A stretch of DNA of 64,000 bases from Companilactobacillus bobalius (GTDB lineage Bacteria > Bacillota > Bacilli > Lactobacillales > Lactobacillaceae): contig NZ_LNUA01000029.1 of assembly GCF_009764355.1 (NCBI RefSeq), positions 1 through 64,000 on the forward strand, in the 5' to 3' direction. Every line of letters begins with the position of its first letter. The first letter of the stretch is position 1. The notes beneath the pieces are model-generated. The model saw nothing but the letters and a program-made list of their open reading frames with translations. It made no database searches and was not told the origin of the DNA. The translations under genes were made by a program, and so were the position numbers. Shown here one piece after another: positions 24,822-34,941 of this stretch.

Positions 24822-25953
24822 TTGTTAACTAAAATTTTTCTAGATAACGCACCTTTAATCGCTAGCCTCTTTTTTATCATGGGAGCCTTTATTGTTTTTC
24901 AAATACTCTTTGCGGGGGTTAGATTAATTCTAAAAGTTCGGCGTAGAAATACTGACAGATATCTCCTACGTTCGATTCTCGGAATTATCTATATTTTATC
25001 TTTGTTATTCATCATGCAACTTTCGATTCGCGGCAAAAATCAATCTTGGATCTATGTTAATTTTCAACTAGTTTCCATCATTTTTTACACTGTGATACTA
25101 AGTGTTCCTTTTAAATACCATTTATTCGGACCAATCGTTGTTGCCTTTATGGCCTTTAACTCAGCTTTAACCAGTTGGGAATCATGGTGTTTAGCAATTG
25201 TCTTAATAGTCTTCTATTACTCACTGAACTATATCAAAAACCACACTAAAAATAAGTTTCCTTTTTTATCCTATTTAATTGTTAGTTTGATTTCGGGATT
25301 TGCTTATTGGTTCTTCGTCAAAGTAAAATTCTCTATCAGCAATCCAATGTTCTTCCGGCAAGTTATCTATCTATTCATCATTGAATTATTTACTTTCGGT
25401 TACATTGCAATTCTTTACACCGATTTGGAATCGAGAGCCGCTCTGTTTCGGGATGCCACACATGATAAGTTAACTCATGCTTATAACTATGATGCCTTCG
25501 ATATTGATTTTCGTTCACTCTTCAAAGATAACGTCATTTCGGATGGAAAATTCACTATGATGATGTTCGATATTGACCATTTTAAGAGCATTAACGATAC
25601 TTATGGACATTTAAGCTGGGGACAAGGTTTTGCGGACAGTGGTCGAGGTTGTACAGACTGTACTCGCAAAAAATGACAAGAGTATTAAGTTATATCGTAC
25701 CGGTGGTGAGGAATTTAATATTATTTTCCCCCATTATCACGTCAAAGAGACTCAAGCAATCGTCAAGGAAATTTTTGAAGCGGTCAATCACACAGAAGTA
25801 GATGTCGATAAAAATAAGATTCACATCACTATTTCAGTTGGTGTTTCTGAGATTAGCAAAAAGGACGTTTCAGTTAACGACTTCTACTCTCGAGTCGACA
25901 AAGCTTTATATCATTCTAAACGCAATGGTCGTAAAGAAATAACAATTATTTAA
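24822..25953 (+). pseudogene. Membrane-bound diguanylate cyclase (GGDEF), split by a one-base insertion
   Basis: Predicted c-di-GMP synthase. The N-terminal half carries six or so membrane segments; the GGDEF domain follows, with DIDHFKSINDTYGHLS in the first frame and GDKVLRTVVE, then RTGGEEF and SVGVSE in the second. The frames join if T25617 is removed (AGC-T-GGGGAC gives the usual GHLSGD). Without that change the first frame ends at 25,676, after the metal-binding Asp but before GGEEF. The best start is TTG at 24,822, nine bases after AGGAGG; the ATG at 24,708 lies in the previous terminator. Recent inactivation, phase variation or a sequencing error are all possible. Confidence 0.75.
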
Positions 25954-25958
25954 CAGGA

Positions 25959-26000
25959 CAAAAAAAGAGCTAACGAATTAAATTCGTTAGCTCTTTTTGT
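25959..26000. terminator. Bidirectional intrinsic terminator
   Basis: Perfect stem AAAGAGCTAACGAATT / AATTCGTTAGCTCTTT, T-runs on both strands, between the diguanylate cyclase and the convergent small gene. Confidence 0.9.
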
Positions 26001-26004
26001 TTAA

Positions 26005-26139
26005 TTATTTAGATTCTTTTGCGTCGCGACCTCTTAGGAAGTCAAGAACAGCTTGTGTACGGGCACGTTTTTCTGCACCATTTTTTTGGTTTACAGGACG
26101 GCGGTGGCCAGTCATACCTTTATGTGTATTTTGTGACAT
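26005..26139 (-). CDS. Small basic protein of 44 residues
   Basis: A complete reading frame starting MSQNTHKGMTGHRRPVNQ and ending GRDAKESK, very rich in Arg, Lys, Gln and Asn. The start has GGAGGG at six bases and the gene is closed by a strong terminator right after the stop, so it is very likely expressed. No transmembrane segment or named domain is visible. The charge suggests nucleic-acid or ribosome binding, but that is only a guess. Confidence 0.75.
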   Translation of the reverse strand: MSQNTHKGMTGHRRPVNQKNGAEKRARTQAVLDFLRGRDAKESK

Positions 26140-26284
26140 CTAAAAACCCTCCTTCCCGTTACAATTTAACTTATCTTATTAACCCTATTATTGTAAAGGA
26201 ATTATTAATATATTTCAACCATTTTTTGCGTTGAATTTCAAGTAAAATCATCAGAAATTTTTCACAATAACTCTATTGAAATAG

Positions 26285-26326
26285 AAAATCCCGCCTGAAC
26301 GAATTATGTCAGCCGAGATTAAACAA
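26285..26326 (-). terminator. Terminator after the MFS gene
   Basis: On the minus strand, stem AATCTCGGCTGA / TCAGGCGGGATT followed by TTCTATTTC. It lies about 30 bases after the stop codon at 26,352. Confidence 0.6.
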
Positions 26327-26351
26327 GTATCAATTGTTTTCTATTTTTTTA

Positions 26352-27815
26352 TTACTCTGTAACAGCTTCTTTGTCTTTAGAAGTTGCTTCCTCTGTTTCT
26401 TCAACATCAACGGTTTCCTTGCTCTTATTGTGAACACGGAAAGCCAAAATGAATCCGAAGACAGCTAAAATCAATGTAAACATAAATCCATAATGAGCAC
26501 CGTTAGTGAAAGCTAGTTTTGCTGAATGTCCACCATTAGCAAAGTAGTTTGCCTGACCTGTACTCAATAGAATTGTGGCAATACCAGTTGCTACGGCACC
26601 AATAACTTGTTGGAAAGTATTGATGATAGCAGAACCATCTGCGGATTGATATGCATCCAATGAGTTGAGTCCATATGTTTGTGATGGTGACATAGCCAAT
26701 GGAACACCAATCATCAAAATAATATGAGCTACAATGATATAACCTAAGGAACTATTTGAATTACTAAATAGGAACATTGCTGAACCAACGATAGAAATTA
26801 GGAAGCCTAAACGAGACATCATCTTGGCACCAATTTTATCGTAAGCACGACCTGCACCAAATGAAACAGCGGCGTTTATAATACCACCTGGTAACATCAC
26901 GACACCAGTCAAGGCTACAGCAACACCTAAACCATTTTGCAAGTACATTGGTAGCAAATACATTGCTGACAATGTAATACCAAAGTTTAACATAACTAGA
27001 ACTGAACCTGTTAGAAATTCTGGAGTTTTCAAAACTGAGAAATCCAAAGTTGGAGTCTTAGCATGCAACTGTTGTCTAATATAGACAACTAAGAAAATGA
27101 TACCTACGACTAAAGCAATCAAAGCTGTAGCGATATTTTTGCTCAAGAAACTGATACCAAAAACGATCAAACCAAAACTGATAGTTGAAAGAGCAATAGC
27201 CAACCAATCAATTTTGGGTTTAGTTACTTCAAACACGTTAGTCAAATTCTTTTCCATAATGAACAAACCGATCAATAGGAAAATGATGAATGACCAGAAA
27301 ATATATCTCCATGACAATGCACCCAAGATAATACCTGAAATTGTAGGTCCAATAGCTGGGGCAAACATGATAACTAAGGCAGCCATACCTAGAGCGGCAC
27401 CTAGTTTATCAGGTGGGAAGATTCTCATAGCAATTGAGAACATAAGTGGCAAAATAAGTCCGGTAGCGATACCTTGAATCATTCTACCTGCCAAAAGCAT
27501 TGGGAAGTTCATTGCTAATGCAGAAATTGCTGAACCGACAATGAAGTCCAACAAACCAAATCTAACTAATCCCCTAGTTGAGAAGTGTTTTGTTAACAAA
27601 CTAGAAAGCGGTAAAACAATTGCAATTACAAGCATATAACCTGTAACTAGCCACTGTGCTGTTCCTGTTTCAATATTAAAAGCTTTCATGATTGATGGAA
27701 GGGCAATATTTAATGAAGTTTCACTAAACATTCCTACAAATCCACCGATTAAGACACCCAATAGTGACAAGATTGGATGTTCGGGTCTTGTATTAATTTT
27801 TTGAGATTGACTCAT
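26352..27815 (-). CDS. DHA2-family MFS efflux transporter
   Basis: A 487-residue exporter with about 14 membrane segments. Features: SLNIALPSIMKAFNIETGTAQWLVTGYMLVIAIVLP, RMIQGIATGLILPL, MFAPAIGPTISG and an acidic tail (VDVEETEEATSKDKEAVTE). The start has GGAGG. It is a paralogue of the transporter at 23,292, on the opposite strand. Substrate unknown; the family covers multidrug pumps. Confidence 0.88.
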   Translation of the reverse strand: MSQSQKINTRPEHPILSLLGVLIGGFVGMFSETSLNIALPSIMKAFNIETGTAQWLVTGYMLVIAIVLPLSSLLTKHFSTRGLVRFGLLDFIVGSAISALAMNFPMLLAGRMIQGIATGLILPLMFSIAMRIFPPDKLGAALGMAALVIMFAPAIGPTISGIILGALSWRYIFWSFIIFLLIGLFIMEKNLTNVFEVTKPKIDWLAIALSTISFGLIVFGISFLSKNIATALIALVVGIIFLVVYIRQQLHAKTPTLDFSVLKTPEFLTGSVLVMLNFGITLSAMYLLPMYLQNGLGVAVALTGVVMLPGGIINAAVSFGAGRAYDKIGAKMMSRLGFLISIVGSAMFLFSNSNSSLGYIIVAHIILMIGVPLAMSPSQTYGLNSLDAYQSADGSAIINTFQQVIGAVATGIATILLSTGQANYFANGGHSAKLAFTNGAHYGFMFTLILAVFGFILAFRVHNKSKETVDVEETEEATSKDKEAVTE

Positions 27816-27994
27816 AATTTTCCTCCAAATTGTTGCAACAGTGGATTAATATACCAGAAAAAAATTATTTTCGTAAGTGTTTTCTGAAATTTATTTATGT
27901 TTTTCATTAAAATAGGTAAAAACACGAAAAAATAGAGCCTCTAAAGAACTGAGACTCTTAGCAAAATTGGATTATATTTAAATTCCCGTCTTCC

Positions 27995-28147
27995 GTAAAA
28001 TTGGGAATACATTGGAACACTATGGGCACGGCTTGAAGCTAATGATTTCACACTTTGGGTGAAATCATGGATCTCCAAGACCGGCCTTATTGTAAACGGC
28101 AAAGCCGTTAACAATAATTTCATAGTTGAATGCATTCCCAATTTTAC
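27995..28147. repeat. Non-coding element with terminal inverted repeats and internal hairpins
   Basis: Ends GTAAAATTGGGAATACATTG (27,995-28,014) and a near-perfect reverse complement at 28,126-28,147 (18 of 20 bases). Inside are ATGATTTCAC/GTGAAATCAT (about 28,042-28,068) and TTGTAAACGGC/GCCGTTAACAA (about 28,090-28,114). No reading frame and no clear target-site duplication. It could be a small mobile element without a transposase or a structured RNA. It fills the 386-base gap between the MFS gene and the PRD regulator. Confidence 0.6.
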
Positions 28148-28201
28148 TCCAGACTAAAAAACATCTTGATTATTTAGTCAGAAAAATATAATTACTTATT
28201 C

Positions 28202-30163
28202 CTAAGCCCTTTGATTAATATTATTCTGAATAAATGAATTAATAACCTTCATTGCTTCATTAGAATCTTTGCATTTACTGATTGCATTATAGAATCTAGT
28301 ATCACTCTGCAAATCAACTAAAAAACTAAATAACGTTTGAATCTTAGGATATTCTTCTTCATTTATTGCTAAAAGAAAAATTAATTGGATTTTATTGTCA
28401 TTATCATCCCACACAATTGGCTTTTTCAATTGCATAAACGCTACGTTAGATTTATTAGCGGCAAACTTGATAGGATGTGGTATTGCAATTTCTCCACCAA
28501 TAGCGGTTGAATACATTTTTTCTCGCTCAAACATTTTCTCTCTAAAATCACTTCTAACAACGGCTTGTTCTTCCAATTTGTCACATAAGAAATCTAGTAC
28601 TTGTTTGCGCGTCTGCAGATTACTATTTACAAAAACTAATTCAGGTTTAAATAGACTATATAGGACTTGTTGCCCATTAGAGGTTGAAGTTATGAAATCA
28701 TACAGTTCTTTACTGTCATTGGCAAAGTTGGACAAATCAACTTCAACAACCGGAACCTTACTGTTTAATATAGGAACAGTTGAGATCAAGAAATCGACTT
28801 CTTTAGGATAGGAATCACTACAATATTCTGCATAAGAATAAACACCCATTATATTTAAATAATTACTAAATCGACTTTCTAGTTTTATCTTTAATAGATT
28901 TGCCGTAGCTGTTCCTGATCCACAAATAATGGCCACATTCCTTTTTTTCCACTTATTACTGTAATTTCTTTCCATTGAGGCACCAACATGTAGCGTTATG
29001 AACGATAACTCATCTTTCGAAAGATGTAGTTTTAACTGATGTTCTAGAATATTTATCGATGTAACGGTCATCTCGTATGCTAATGGAAATGTTGAAAGGA
29101 TAACGTCCAATAAAGGATTCTTTCTAGTACTATCTAAATCGCTTATCTTAATAACAGCTTTAATATGCTCCGTCAGATTTTTTATTAAAAGATCATCATT
29201 TAAAAGGTTAAACGTGTAATTATCCCGTATTTTATCCAAAAAAAGCAATACACTTTTCTTTATTAATTCCACTTCTGGCTCATTTGAATTATTAACTATC
29301 TGTGGATTATTTAAACCCACATGGTATTTCACGTATTCCCTTTCAGGCAAGGATATTCTATTACCAATACTTTGTTCTAATCTATCAAACATCTTATCAA
29401 ATTCATTTTGAAAATCTTGGGATACTTGCAACTCACTATTAAAATTCTGTAAAACGTGTCCGGATTCAATTCTAGATAGGGACAAAGCAACATGAATTAT
29501 GATATTTTTGCGATTATAATCAGGAATCTCTTTCATTTCCCTATCTATAAAGTCATTAACTACTTCACTAATGTCATCTAAATCAATATTACTAAATAAC
29601 TTACGCTCATTAGTAGTGAAGCCTAAAACGTATTCCTTATAGTTTTTATTTTCCAATTGATCTATAAAACAATAGCGTTTGCTTTCCTCATCCCCTACCA
29701 AAGACAACCCATTATTTTTATGAACTATTCTCAAATTATATTTACTGATAATTTGCTTTATCTCAATAATATAATTGTTCAAAGTGTTAATACTGATATA
29801 CAAATTATCTAATATATCGTCAATTGAGATTGGTTCCTCGCTGGTCAACAATCTGTTTAACAAATATTTAATCCTACCACTAGAAGTATCTAAACTTGTC
29901 TTTTTCTCTAGATTATTCAAATCACGTTTTAGTTTATCTAATTGTTGTGAATCACTAACCTCCAAATAATATCCCTTACCTCGACGATTCATTATCTCTA
30001 ATTTGTAATCACTAATATCCGAATTCAATTTCGTAACGTCGCTACGAACAGTCCTAGTACTAACATTCAATCGTTTTGATAATTCACTACCCGGTACCTC
30101 AATTTTTGTCAAAATCATTATCATTAATATCTGTTTTAATCTTGGGTAAGATAGTTTCAGCAT
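28202..30163 (-). CDS. PRD-containing transcriptional regulator with EIIB and EIIA domains (LicR/MtlR type)
   Basis: A 653-residue PTS-controlled activator. N-terminal helix-turn-helix with LSKRLNVSTRTVRSDVTKLN (about 29-48) and a second winged helix, two PTS regulation domains (about 170-280 and 285-395), an EIIB-like domain with cysteine in NVAIICGSGTATANLLK (about 405) and a C-terminal EIIA domain with histidine in AIPHPIKFA. The start has AAGGAGTGG. It lies downstream of the mannosidase operon but behind a terminator, so it has its own promoter. It most likely controls that operon, perhaps through the palindrome at 34,942. Confidence 0.85.
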   Translation of the reverse strand: MLKLSYPRLKQILMIMILTKIEVPGSELSKRLNVSTRTVRSDVTKLNSDISDYKLEIMNRRGKGYYLEVSDSQQLDKLKRDLNNLEKKTSLDTSSGRIKYLLNRLLTSEEPISIDDILDNLYISINTLNNYIIEIKQIISKYNLRIVHKNNGLSLVGDEESKRYCFIDQLENKNYKEYVLGFTTNERKLFSNIDLDDISEVVNDFIDREMKEIPDYNRKNIIIHVALSLSRIESGHVLQNFNSELQVSQDFQNEFDKMFDRLEQSIGNRISLPEREYVKYHVGLNNPQIVNNSNEPEVELIKKSVLLFLDKIRDNYTFNLLNDDLLIKNLTEHIKAVIKISDLDSTRKNPLLDVILSTFPLAYEMTVTSINILEHQLKLHLSKDELSFITLHVGASMERNYSNKWKKRNVAIICGSGTATANLLKIKLESRFSNYLNIMGVYSYAEYCSDSYPKEVDFLISTVPILNSKVPVVEVDLSNFANDSKELYDFITSTSNGQQVLYSLFKPELVFVNSNLQTRKQVLDFLCDKLEEQAVVRSDFREKMFEREKMYSTAIGGEIAIPHPIKFAANKSNVAFMQLKKPIVWDDNDNKIQLIFLLAINEEEYPKIQTLFSFLVDLQSDTRFYNAISKCKDSNEAMKVINSFIQNNINQRA

Positions 30164-30225
30164 TTTTTTACCACTCCTTCATGTATAAAACTCAAACAAG
30201 CCGATGGAGATTCGTGTAGAAATAA

Positions 30226-30266
30226 AATAACCAGTCTTCAATATAAATTTGAAGATTGGTTATTCT
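30226..30266 (-). terminator. Terminator of the alpha-mannoside operon
   Basis: Stem AATAACCA.TCTTCA / TGAAGA.TGGTTATT followed by T-rich sequence on the minus strand. It separates the mannosidase gene from the regulator downstream. Confidence 0.75.
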
Positions 30267-30283
30267 TTATTCAGATACCGAAA

Positions 30284-32953
30284 TTAATATTCAAAGTAAA
30301 TAGTCTTAATTTTAGCATGTGTAATATCATTCAACTTGACAGTATTATCAACAATTGGAAGTTTTTTGATAGTATCTTCTTTCAAATCAACTAATTCAAC
30401 TCTATTAGGTTTCTTATTAAATACAATTCGATCATCAGTTGCTTTGTCACCATAGCCGTTATAGAAACGAGCAATATAACCACTACGATGATCAGCCTTC
30501 TTCAAGGTACTTAAAATCAAATTACCTTTTGTATGTAAAATACTTCCATTTTCATCCAAAGTACGATCAACTGAATCCATATTGAATATCAAACGACCAT
30601 TCAAGAAATCTGCATACTCATAATATTGTTCCGGTGTATCATAATTCTTTGCTTTAGATGCTACTTCACTATCATCGAATCCCTTGTTAGTAATTGATAA
30701 TCCTAATTCAAAACTCAACTCTGACTGTAATTCAGCATTTGGCGTTGCAATAACTTTTTCACCTGAAGCTCTACCTGGACGATAAAGTAAATCAACTTTA
30801 CCCATCATTCCATATGTCCGGAATAAGGTTAATCTGATGGTTGAATAATCCTTGCCAATAATTTCGTATTCACGAACACCTTTTGGAAATACAGAAACAG
30901 TATTTTCTTTATTTGATAAAGCAACAAATGATTGACAAGTTTCAATTGAAATTGGTTTTTCATTCCAATTTTCCTTATTTGCTGCCCAAGACTTCATTTC
31001 TTTTTCACGATAAACGGGTCTCTTTATCGTTCCAAATTGTTGATCAGCATATGAAACCTTAGAACTAATACCTGTAGCAAAATCAATACATAATCTATGG
31101 TCTAGTGGTCCACGGTTATCTATCTTTACATTGAATTTAATTACTGAAGAATCCTTTTCCAATCTAATTTCAACTGACACTGGCATCTTAACATTACAAA
31201 TTTTCTTGGCTCTATCATCTAGATTTTCTGGTACTGAAAAGTCATAGTCGATTTTTGCTAAAGAGACTAAATCAGATTTAGTTACTGAAATAGTATTTGC
31301 TTGATCTGTTGAATAAACGATTAAATCCTTTTTGGCAGGTGAATAATTGAAGGAATCTCCATCATCACCATTTTCCTCTAGAATTGCTTGGTTTTCATAA
31401 ACTTTTCCAGAAGCTTTATCAGTAATTGTCAATGAACCATTATCTTGAATGACAATCTTGAAATTATCATTTTCCAAAATTCTGTCATCAACTGCCTTAA
31501 TTACTTCATTTTTCTTTGCATTTTCATTAATATACAATTGCTTGTATCCCATTGCCGGTACATCTTTTGCAAAAATAGAAGCAACTACCTTATAAATCTT
31601 TTCAGGTTTATAAATTTTCTCCCCAGGATTCAATTGGATTGTTTGACCGGCTATATACTCAGTTTGGTCTTCACAAGACTCAATTGAAAAATCAACAGAT
31701 TGATCATTTTCATCTACAATTTCAAAATCTTGAGATGGTGCATAGAATGAAACTTTTGTAATTTCCGTTCTATCAACTGGCAATGTATTAAATACCGACA
31801 AACTAATTTCATATTTCTTATTCTTTTTAATTTGTGTAGCTATTTCCCTGAGCGTAACTTCAACTAAGTTTGTACTGATGTCACGAACTTGCTTATAACG
31901 CATATAAACATCTTCATTAGTAGTATCGGAAACACAAGAACCAATGGAATCATGTGCAGCATTCTCAAACATTAATTTCCAAATATCATTAACTGCCTCA
32001 CGAGGATAATCTACACCATAATGTTCACCCATCGTCAAAACTGGTTCAAGAACATTGACTATGTAATATTGAATTTTGGTATTTAACTTCTTTAGATCAG
32101 AACGTGATGAATAAATTGACTTATGAATTCTCATATTTTTACCGTTAGTGAATTCACCGCTAACTTCTTCTAATTCTGGCTTTTCACTCTTAACAGCATC
32201 AATATATTCTTGAATTGAGCTAACTTCAAAATGAAAATCTTTATTAGCATCATTAAGTTTCTTAATTAGTTCTGGCAAGTCTTTTCTTGCTGGAGCTTGA
32301 TCAAAACCATTAGGAAAAGCGATATGACTCGTAGTTGATCTTTTAACGATTGACGCAAATGGCTCTTGATGCATAATCTTATCTAACTGTGTTTCATCTA
32401 CAACTCCACCAATATAGTAACCAGATGGTATCTGATAAACGTTTACCTTGGAACCATCTTCGCCTTTCCAAACAAATTCGGTGTGGTTAACATTCTCTTC
32501 AGAAACTCCACGCCAAAACATAGTATCAGGAATTCCAAAACCTTTATAAATCTGAGGCATACTTGATTCTTGACCAAATGAATCAGGAACATAGCCAACA
32601 TTCATATATGTACCTAATTTATTGCAAACATCCATTCCGTATTGAAGATTTCTAACAATACTTTCACCAGAAATAACGAATTGATCCGTTTGTGTATACC
32701 AAGGCCCAATTATTAATTTTTTATCTGCCACTAATTGTTTTATAACATTCTTATCTTGAGGACGCCATTTCAAGTAATCTTCAACCAATGAAGCTTGACC
32801 ATCCAAAATAAAACGATCATAACCAGTATTGTGTTGTAGATTATCAATAACATGCATCAAATCCTTTAATAAATAAACCTTTGAACGTGATGTAGTGAAA
32901 TACCATTCTCGATCCCAATGAGTATGTGGAAAAACATGAACTGTCTTGACCAT
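30284..32953 (-). CDS. Alpha-mannosidase, glycoside hydrolase family 38 (MngB-like)
   Basis: Cytoplasmic exo-acting alpha-mannosidase of 889 residues. The GH38 metal-binding start FPHTHWDREWYF (His, Asp; about residues 8-19), the YVPDSFGQ motif with the conserved Asp near 111-118, and AAHDSIGSCVSD in the helical region are present. C-terminal beta domains are complete. It is the last gene of an operon with EIIA, EIIB and EIIC. As in E. coli mngAB, imported phosphorylated mannosides would be split to mannose-6-phosphate and the aglycone. The start has GAGGTTG. Confidence 0.9.
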   Translation of the reverse strand: MVKTVHVFPHTHWDREWYFTTSRSKVYLLKDLMHVIDNLQHNTGYDRFILDGQASLVEDYLKWRPQDKNVIKQLVADKKLIIGPWYTQTDQFVISGESIVRNLQYGMDVCNKLGTYMNVGYVPDSFGQESSMPQIYKGFGIPDTMFWRGVSEENVNHTEFVWKGEDGSKVNVYQIPSGYYIGGVVDETQLDKIMHQEPFASIVKRSTTSHIAFPNGFDQAPARKDLPELIKKLNDANKDFHFEVSSIQEYIDAVKSEKPELEEVSGEFTNGKNMRIHKSIYSSRSDLKKLNTKIQYYIVNVLEPVLTMGEHYGVDYPREAVNDIWKLMFENAAHDSIGSCVSDTTNEDVYMRYKQVRDISTNLVEVTLREIATQIKKNKKYEISLSVFNTLPVDRTEITKVSFYAPSQDFEIVDENDQSVDFSIESCEDQTEYIAGQTIQLNPGEKIYKPEKIYKVVASIFAKDVPAMGYKQLYINENAKKNEVIKAVDDRILENDNFKIVIQDNGSLTITDKASGKVYENQAILEENGDDGDSFNYSPAKKDLIVYSTDQANTISVTKSDLVSLAKIDYDFSVPENLDDRAKKICNVKMPVSVEIRLEKDSSVIKFNVKIDNRGPLDHRLCIDFATGISSKVSYADQQFGTIKRPVYREKEMKSWAANKENWNEKPISIETCQSFVALSNKENTVSVFPKGVREYEIIGKDYSTIRLTLFRTYGMMGKVDLLYRPGRASGEKVIATPNAELQSELSFELGLSITNKGFDDSEVASKAKNYDTPEQYYEYADFLNGRLIFNMDSVDRTLDENGSILHTKGNLILSTLKKADHRSGYIARFYNGYGDKATDDRIVFNKKPNRVELVDLKEDTIKKLPIVDNTVKLNDITHAKIKTIYFEY

Positions 32954-32982
32954 TTTAAAAATTCAACCTCTTTCATTTTTAA

Positions 32983-34083
32983 TTATTCAATATCGATCTT
33001 AATATCGTCTTCACTAATATCGCTTTCCTCTTCGTCAGATGAAACGTTGAAGTTAGCAACTAATGGTGCTACTAATCCTATAAATAATGCTCCTGCCGCT
33101 ATACCTGCAATATAAGCAAGTTTATTATCGGCAGTAATAATCCCTGGTAAACCACCTAATGGAGGAATATGTGATTGCATACCTAATAATTCACCAGTTA
33201 CAGCACCTAAGGCTCCACCAATCATATTGACTGGTAATAGTTTCAATGGACTTGTTAGGAAGAATGGAATAGCACCTTCTGTAATACCAAATGAACCCAT
33301 AATCAAATTGTTACGTCCTGCCATAAACATTTCGTCAGAGAAACGCTTGCGTGGATAAATGAATGTTGCTAAAGCATAACCTAATGGAATACAGCAAATA
33401 GCAATGTTTGTCATTAATGCTGGTCCGTAAATACCTTCAATAAAGAGGATATTACCTACCATCCAAGCGGCCTTATTAATAGGACCACCTAGATCGGTAC
33501 CAATCATGGCTCCTAATACAAGAGCAACAATTGCACCATTGGTATGATTGTTAATCATAGCTTTAACCCAAGCTACCAAGGTAGTATTCAACCATGACAA
33601 TGGTCCAGATAAAATAACACCTACAACTAATGCAACAGCACCGGTTGTCAATAATGGCACAATTAATAGAGGAACAGCTGACTTCCAAGCTTCGCCAACT
33701 TTAATTTTTCTACAATAACGAGCAACATAACCAGCAACAAATCCAGCTACTAATGCTCCTAAAAATCCGGCATTGATAGTACTTGCCAATTGTCCACCAA
33801 TGAATCCAGCACCTAAAGCTGGCTTATCACCAATGGCATATGCAACATAACCAGCAATAACCAAGTTTACTAAGCCAATTCCAATCCAACCTACTTGATT
33901 AATTTGATAAAGAATATGGAAGAAACCTTGAGCACTCTTATACTTTGTGAGGTCATTAACCCCAAATATCATTCCAATTAACTGTGGAATACCAACAATC
34001 ATCGCACCACCAATTACGGTAGGAATCATGTAGGAAATACCACTCATCAAATATCCTTTCCAATCAGATAGCAGCTTTTTCAT
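32983..34083 (-). CDS. PTS fructose-family EIIC permease
   Basis: Membrane channel subunit of 366 residues with about 9-10 segments, Fru family (MngA and FrvB relatives). Typical parts are SGISYMIPTVIGGAMIVGIPQL at the N terminus, GADLGGPINKAA-like LGGPINKAAWMVGN (about 205) and GITEGAIPFFLTSPL (about 265). An acidic tail follows. Start with GGGGGC. Next to EIIB (4 bases apart) and the GH38 gene. Substrate is inferred to be an alpha-mannoside. Confidence 0.88.
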   Translation of the reverse strand: MKKLLSDWKGYLMSGISYMIPTVIGGAMIVGIPQLIGMIFGVNDLTKYKSAQGFFHILYQINQVGWIGIGLVNLVIAGYVAYAIGDKPALGAGFIGGQLASTINAGFLGALVAGFVAGYVARYCRKIKVGEAWKSAVPLLIVPLLTTGAVALVVGVILSGPLSWLNTTLVAWVKAMINNHTNGAIVALVLGAMIGTDLGGPINKAAWMVGNILFIEGIYGPALMTNIAICCIPLGYALATFIYPRKRFSDEMFMAGRNNLIMGSFGITEGAIPFFLTSPLKLLPVNMIGGALGAVTGELLGMQSHIPPLGGLPGIITADNKLAYIAGIAAGALFIGLVAPLVANFNVSSDEEESDISEDDIKIDIE

Positions 34084-34087
34084 GAGC

Positions 34088-34408
34088 TTATGCCCCCTCT
34101 ACAGTAGAAACACATTTTTTAAGTACTGCCTTTGGTGCTTTGATACATACGTTGATATCAACACGTAAAACCTTCTTATCTTTAAAACGTTCCATACCTG
34201 TAATCTTTTGATCAGATGCGATCAATACAAAGTCTGCTGCATCTGCCTCATCTTGGGTAATGGCATTAACTGGTCCCATAGAACCCTGTTGCTCCATTTT
34301 GACATTGTATCCTAATTCTTTTCCTGCCTTTTCCAAAGCCTTAGCAGCCATTGGTGTGTGTGCTAAACCTGCTGGACATGCTGAAATTCCTACAATATTT
34401 GTCATCAT
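34088..34408 (-). CDS. PTS fructose-family EIIB
   Basis: Phosphocarrier of 106 residues. Cys11 in ISACPAGLAHTPMAA is the phosphorylation site of Fru-type EIIB. The first ATG overlaps the TGA of the EIIA gene, showing translational coupling. Together with the neighbouring EIIA and EIIC it forms a complete split EII complex. Confidence 0.9.
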   Translation of the reverse strand: MMTNIVGISACPAGLAHTPMAAKALEKAGKELGYNVKMEQQGSMGPVNAITQDEADAADFVLIASDQKITGMERFKDKKVLRVDINVCIKAPKAVLKKCVSTVEGA

Positions 34409-34860
34409 ACATTTACCCCAATCTCATTAGTTATATATTCTGAAATTTTCTCTGAATCGTTTAATTCACGAATTTTCTTTTTAAAATCATCTTCCAAAAG
34501 TGCTGTAGCCAAATTTGATAACATCTTTAAATGAACTGTGCCAACCCCACTTTCAGGAACCATAAGTGCAAAAATATCTGTAACCGGTTTATCATCATAT
34601 GTCTTCCATTCAATCGGATGATTAAGTCGTACATAAACGATTTGTGCTGATTTCACAAAATCTGTCTTAGCATGTGGAATTGCAAAACCTTCTTGTAAAC
34701 CAGTTGAATACTCTGCTTCCCTTTGAATAAAGGACTCATACAAACCCTTGGCTGAGTCTGTGTATCCGAATGACTTACATTGATCTGAAATAAAATGCAA
34801 TAAATCATCACGATCTGATACATTTATATCTAATAAAATATTTCTTGCTGGTATTTCCAT
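34405..34860 (-). CDS. PTS fructose-family EIIA
   Basis: Phosphocarrier of 151 residues; active histidine His63 in GFAIPHAKTD. The ATG at 34,858-34,860 follows AAGGAGG; an upstream ATG at 34,878 would place the ribosome-binding site within the gene and is rejected. It is the first gene of the four-gene alpha-mannoside operon. Confidence 0.9.
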   Translation of the reverse strand: MEIPARNILLDINVSDRDDLLHFISDQCKSFGYTDSAKGLYESFIQREAEYSTGLQEGFAIPHAKTDFVKSAQIVYVRLNHPIEWKTYDDKPVTDIFALMVPESGVGTVHLKMLSNLATALLEDDFKKKIRELNDSEKISEYITNEIGVNV

Positions 34861-34941
34861 TAGTTTTCCTCCTTTCATTCTTTCTTGTAACCCCTTACAT
34901 TTATTATTCTAGTAGGATTTATTTTTTTGTAACTATAACCA

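Noticed and set aside
27995..28147. Calling the inverted-repeat element a definite transposable element
   Set aside because: The flanking bases show no clear target-site duplication and only one copy is in the window.
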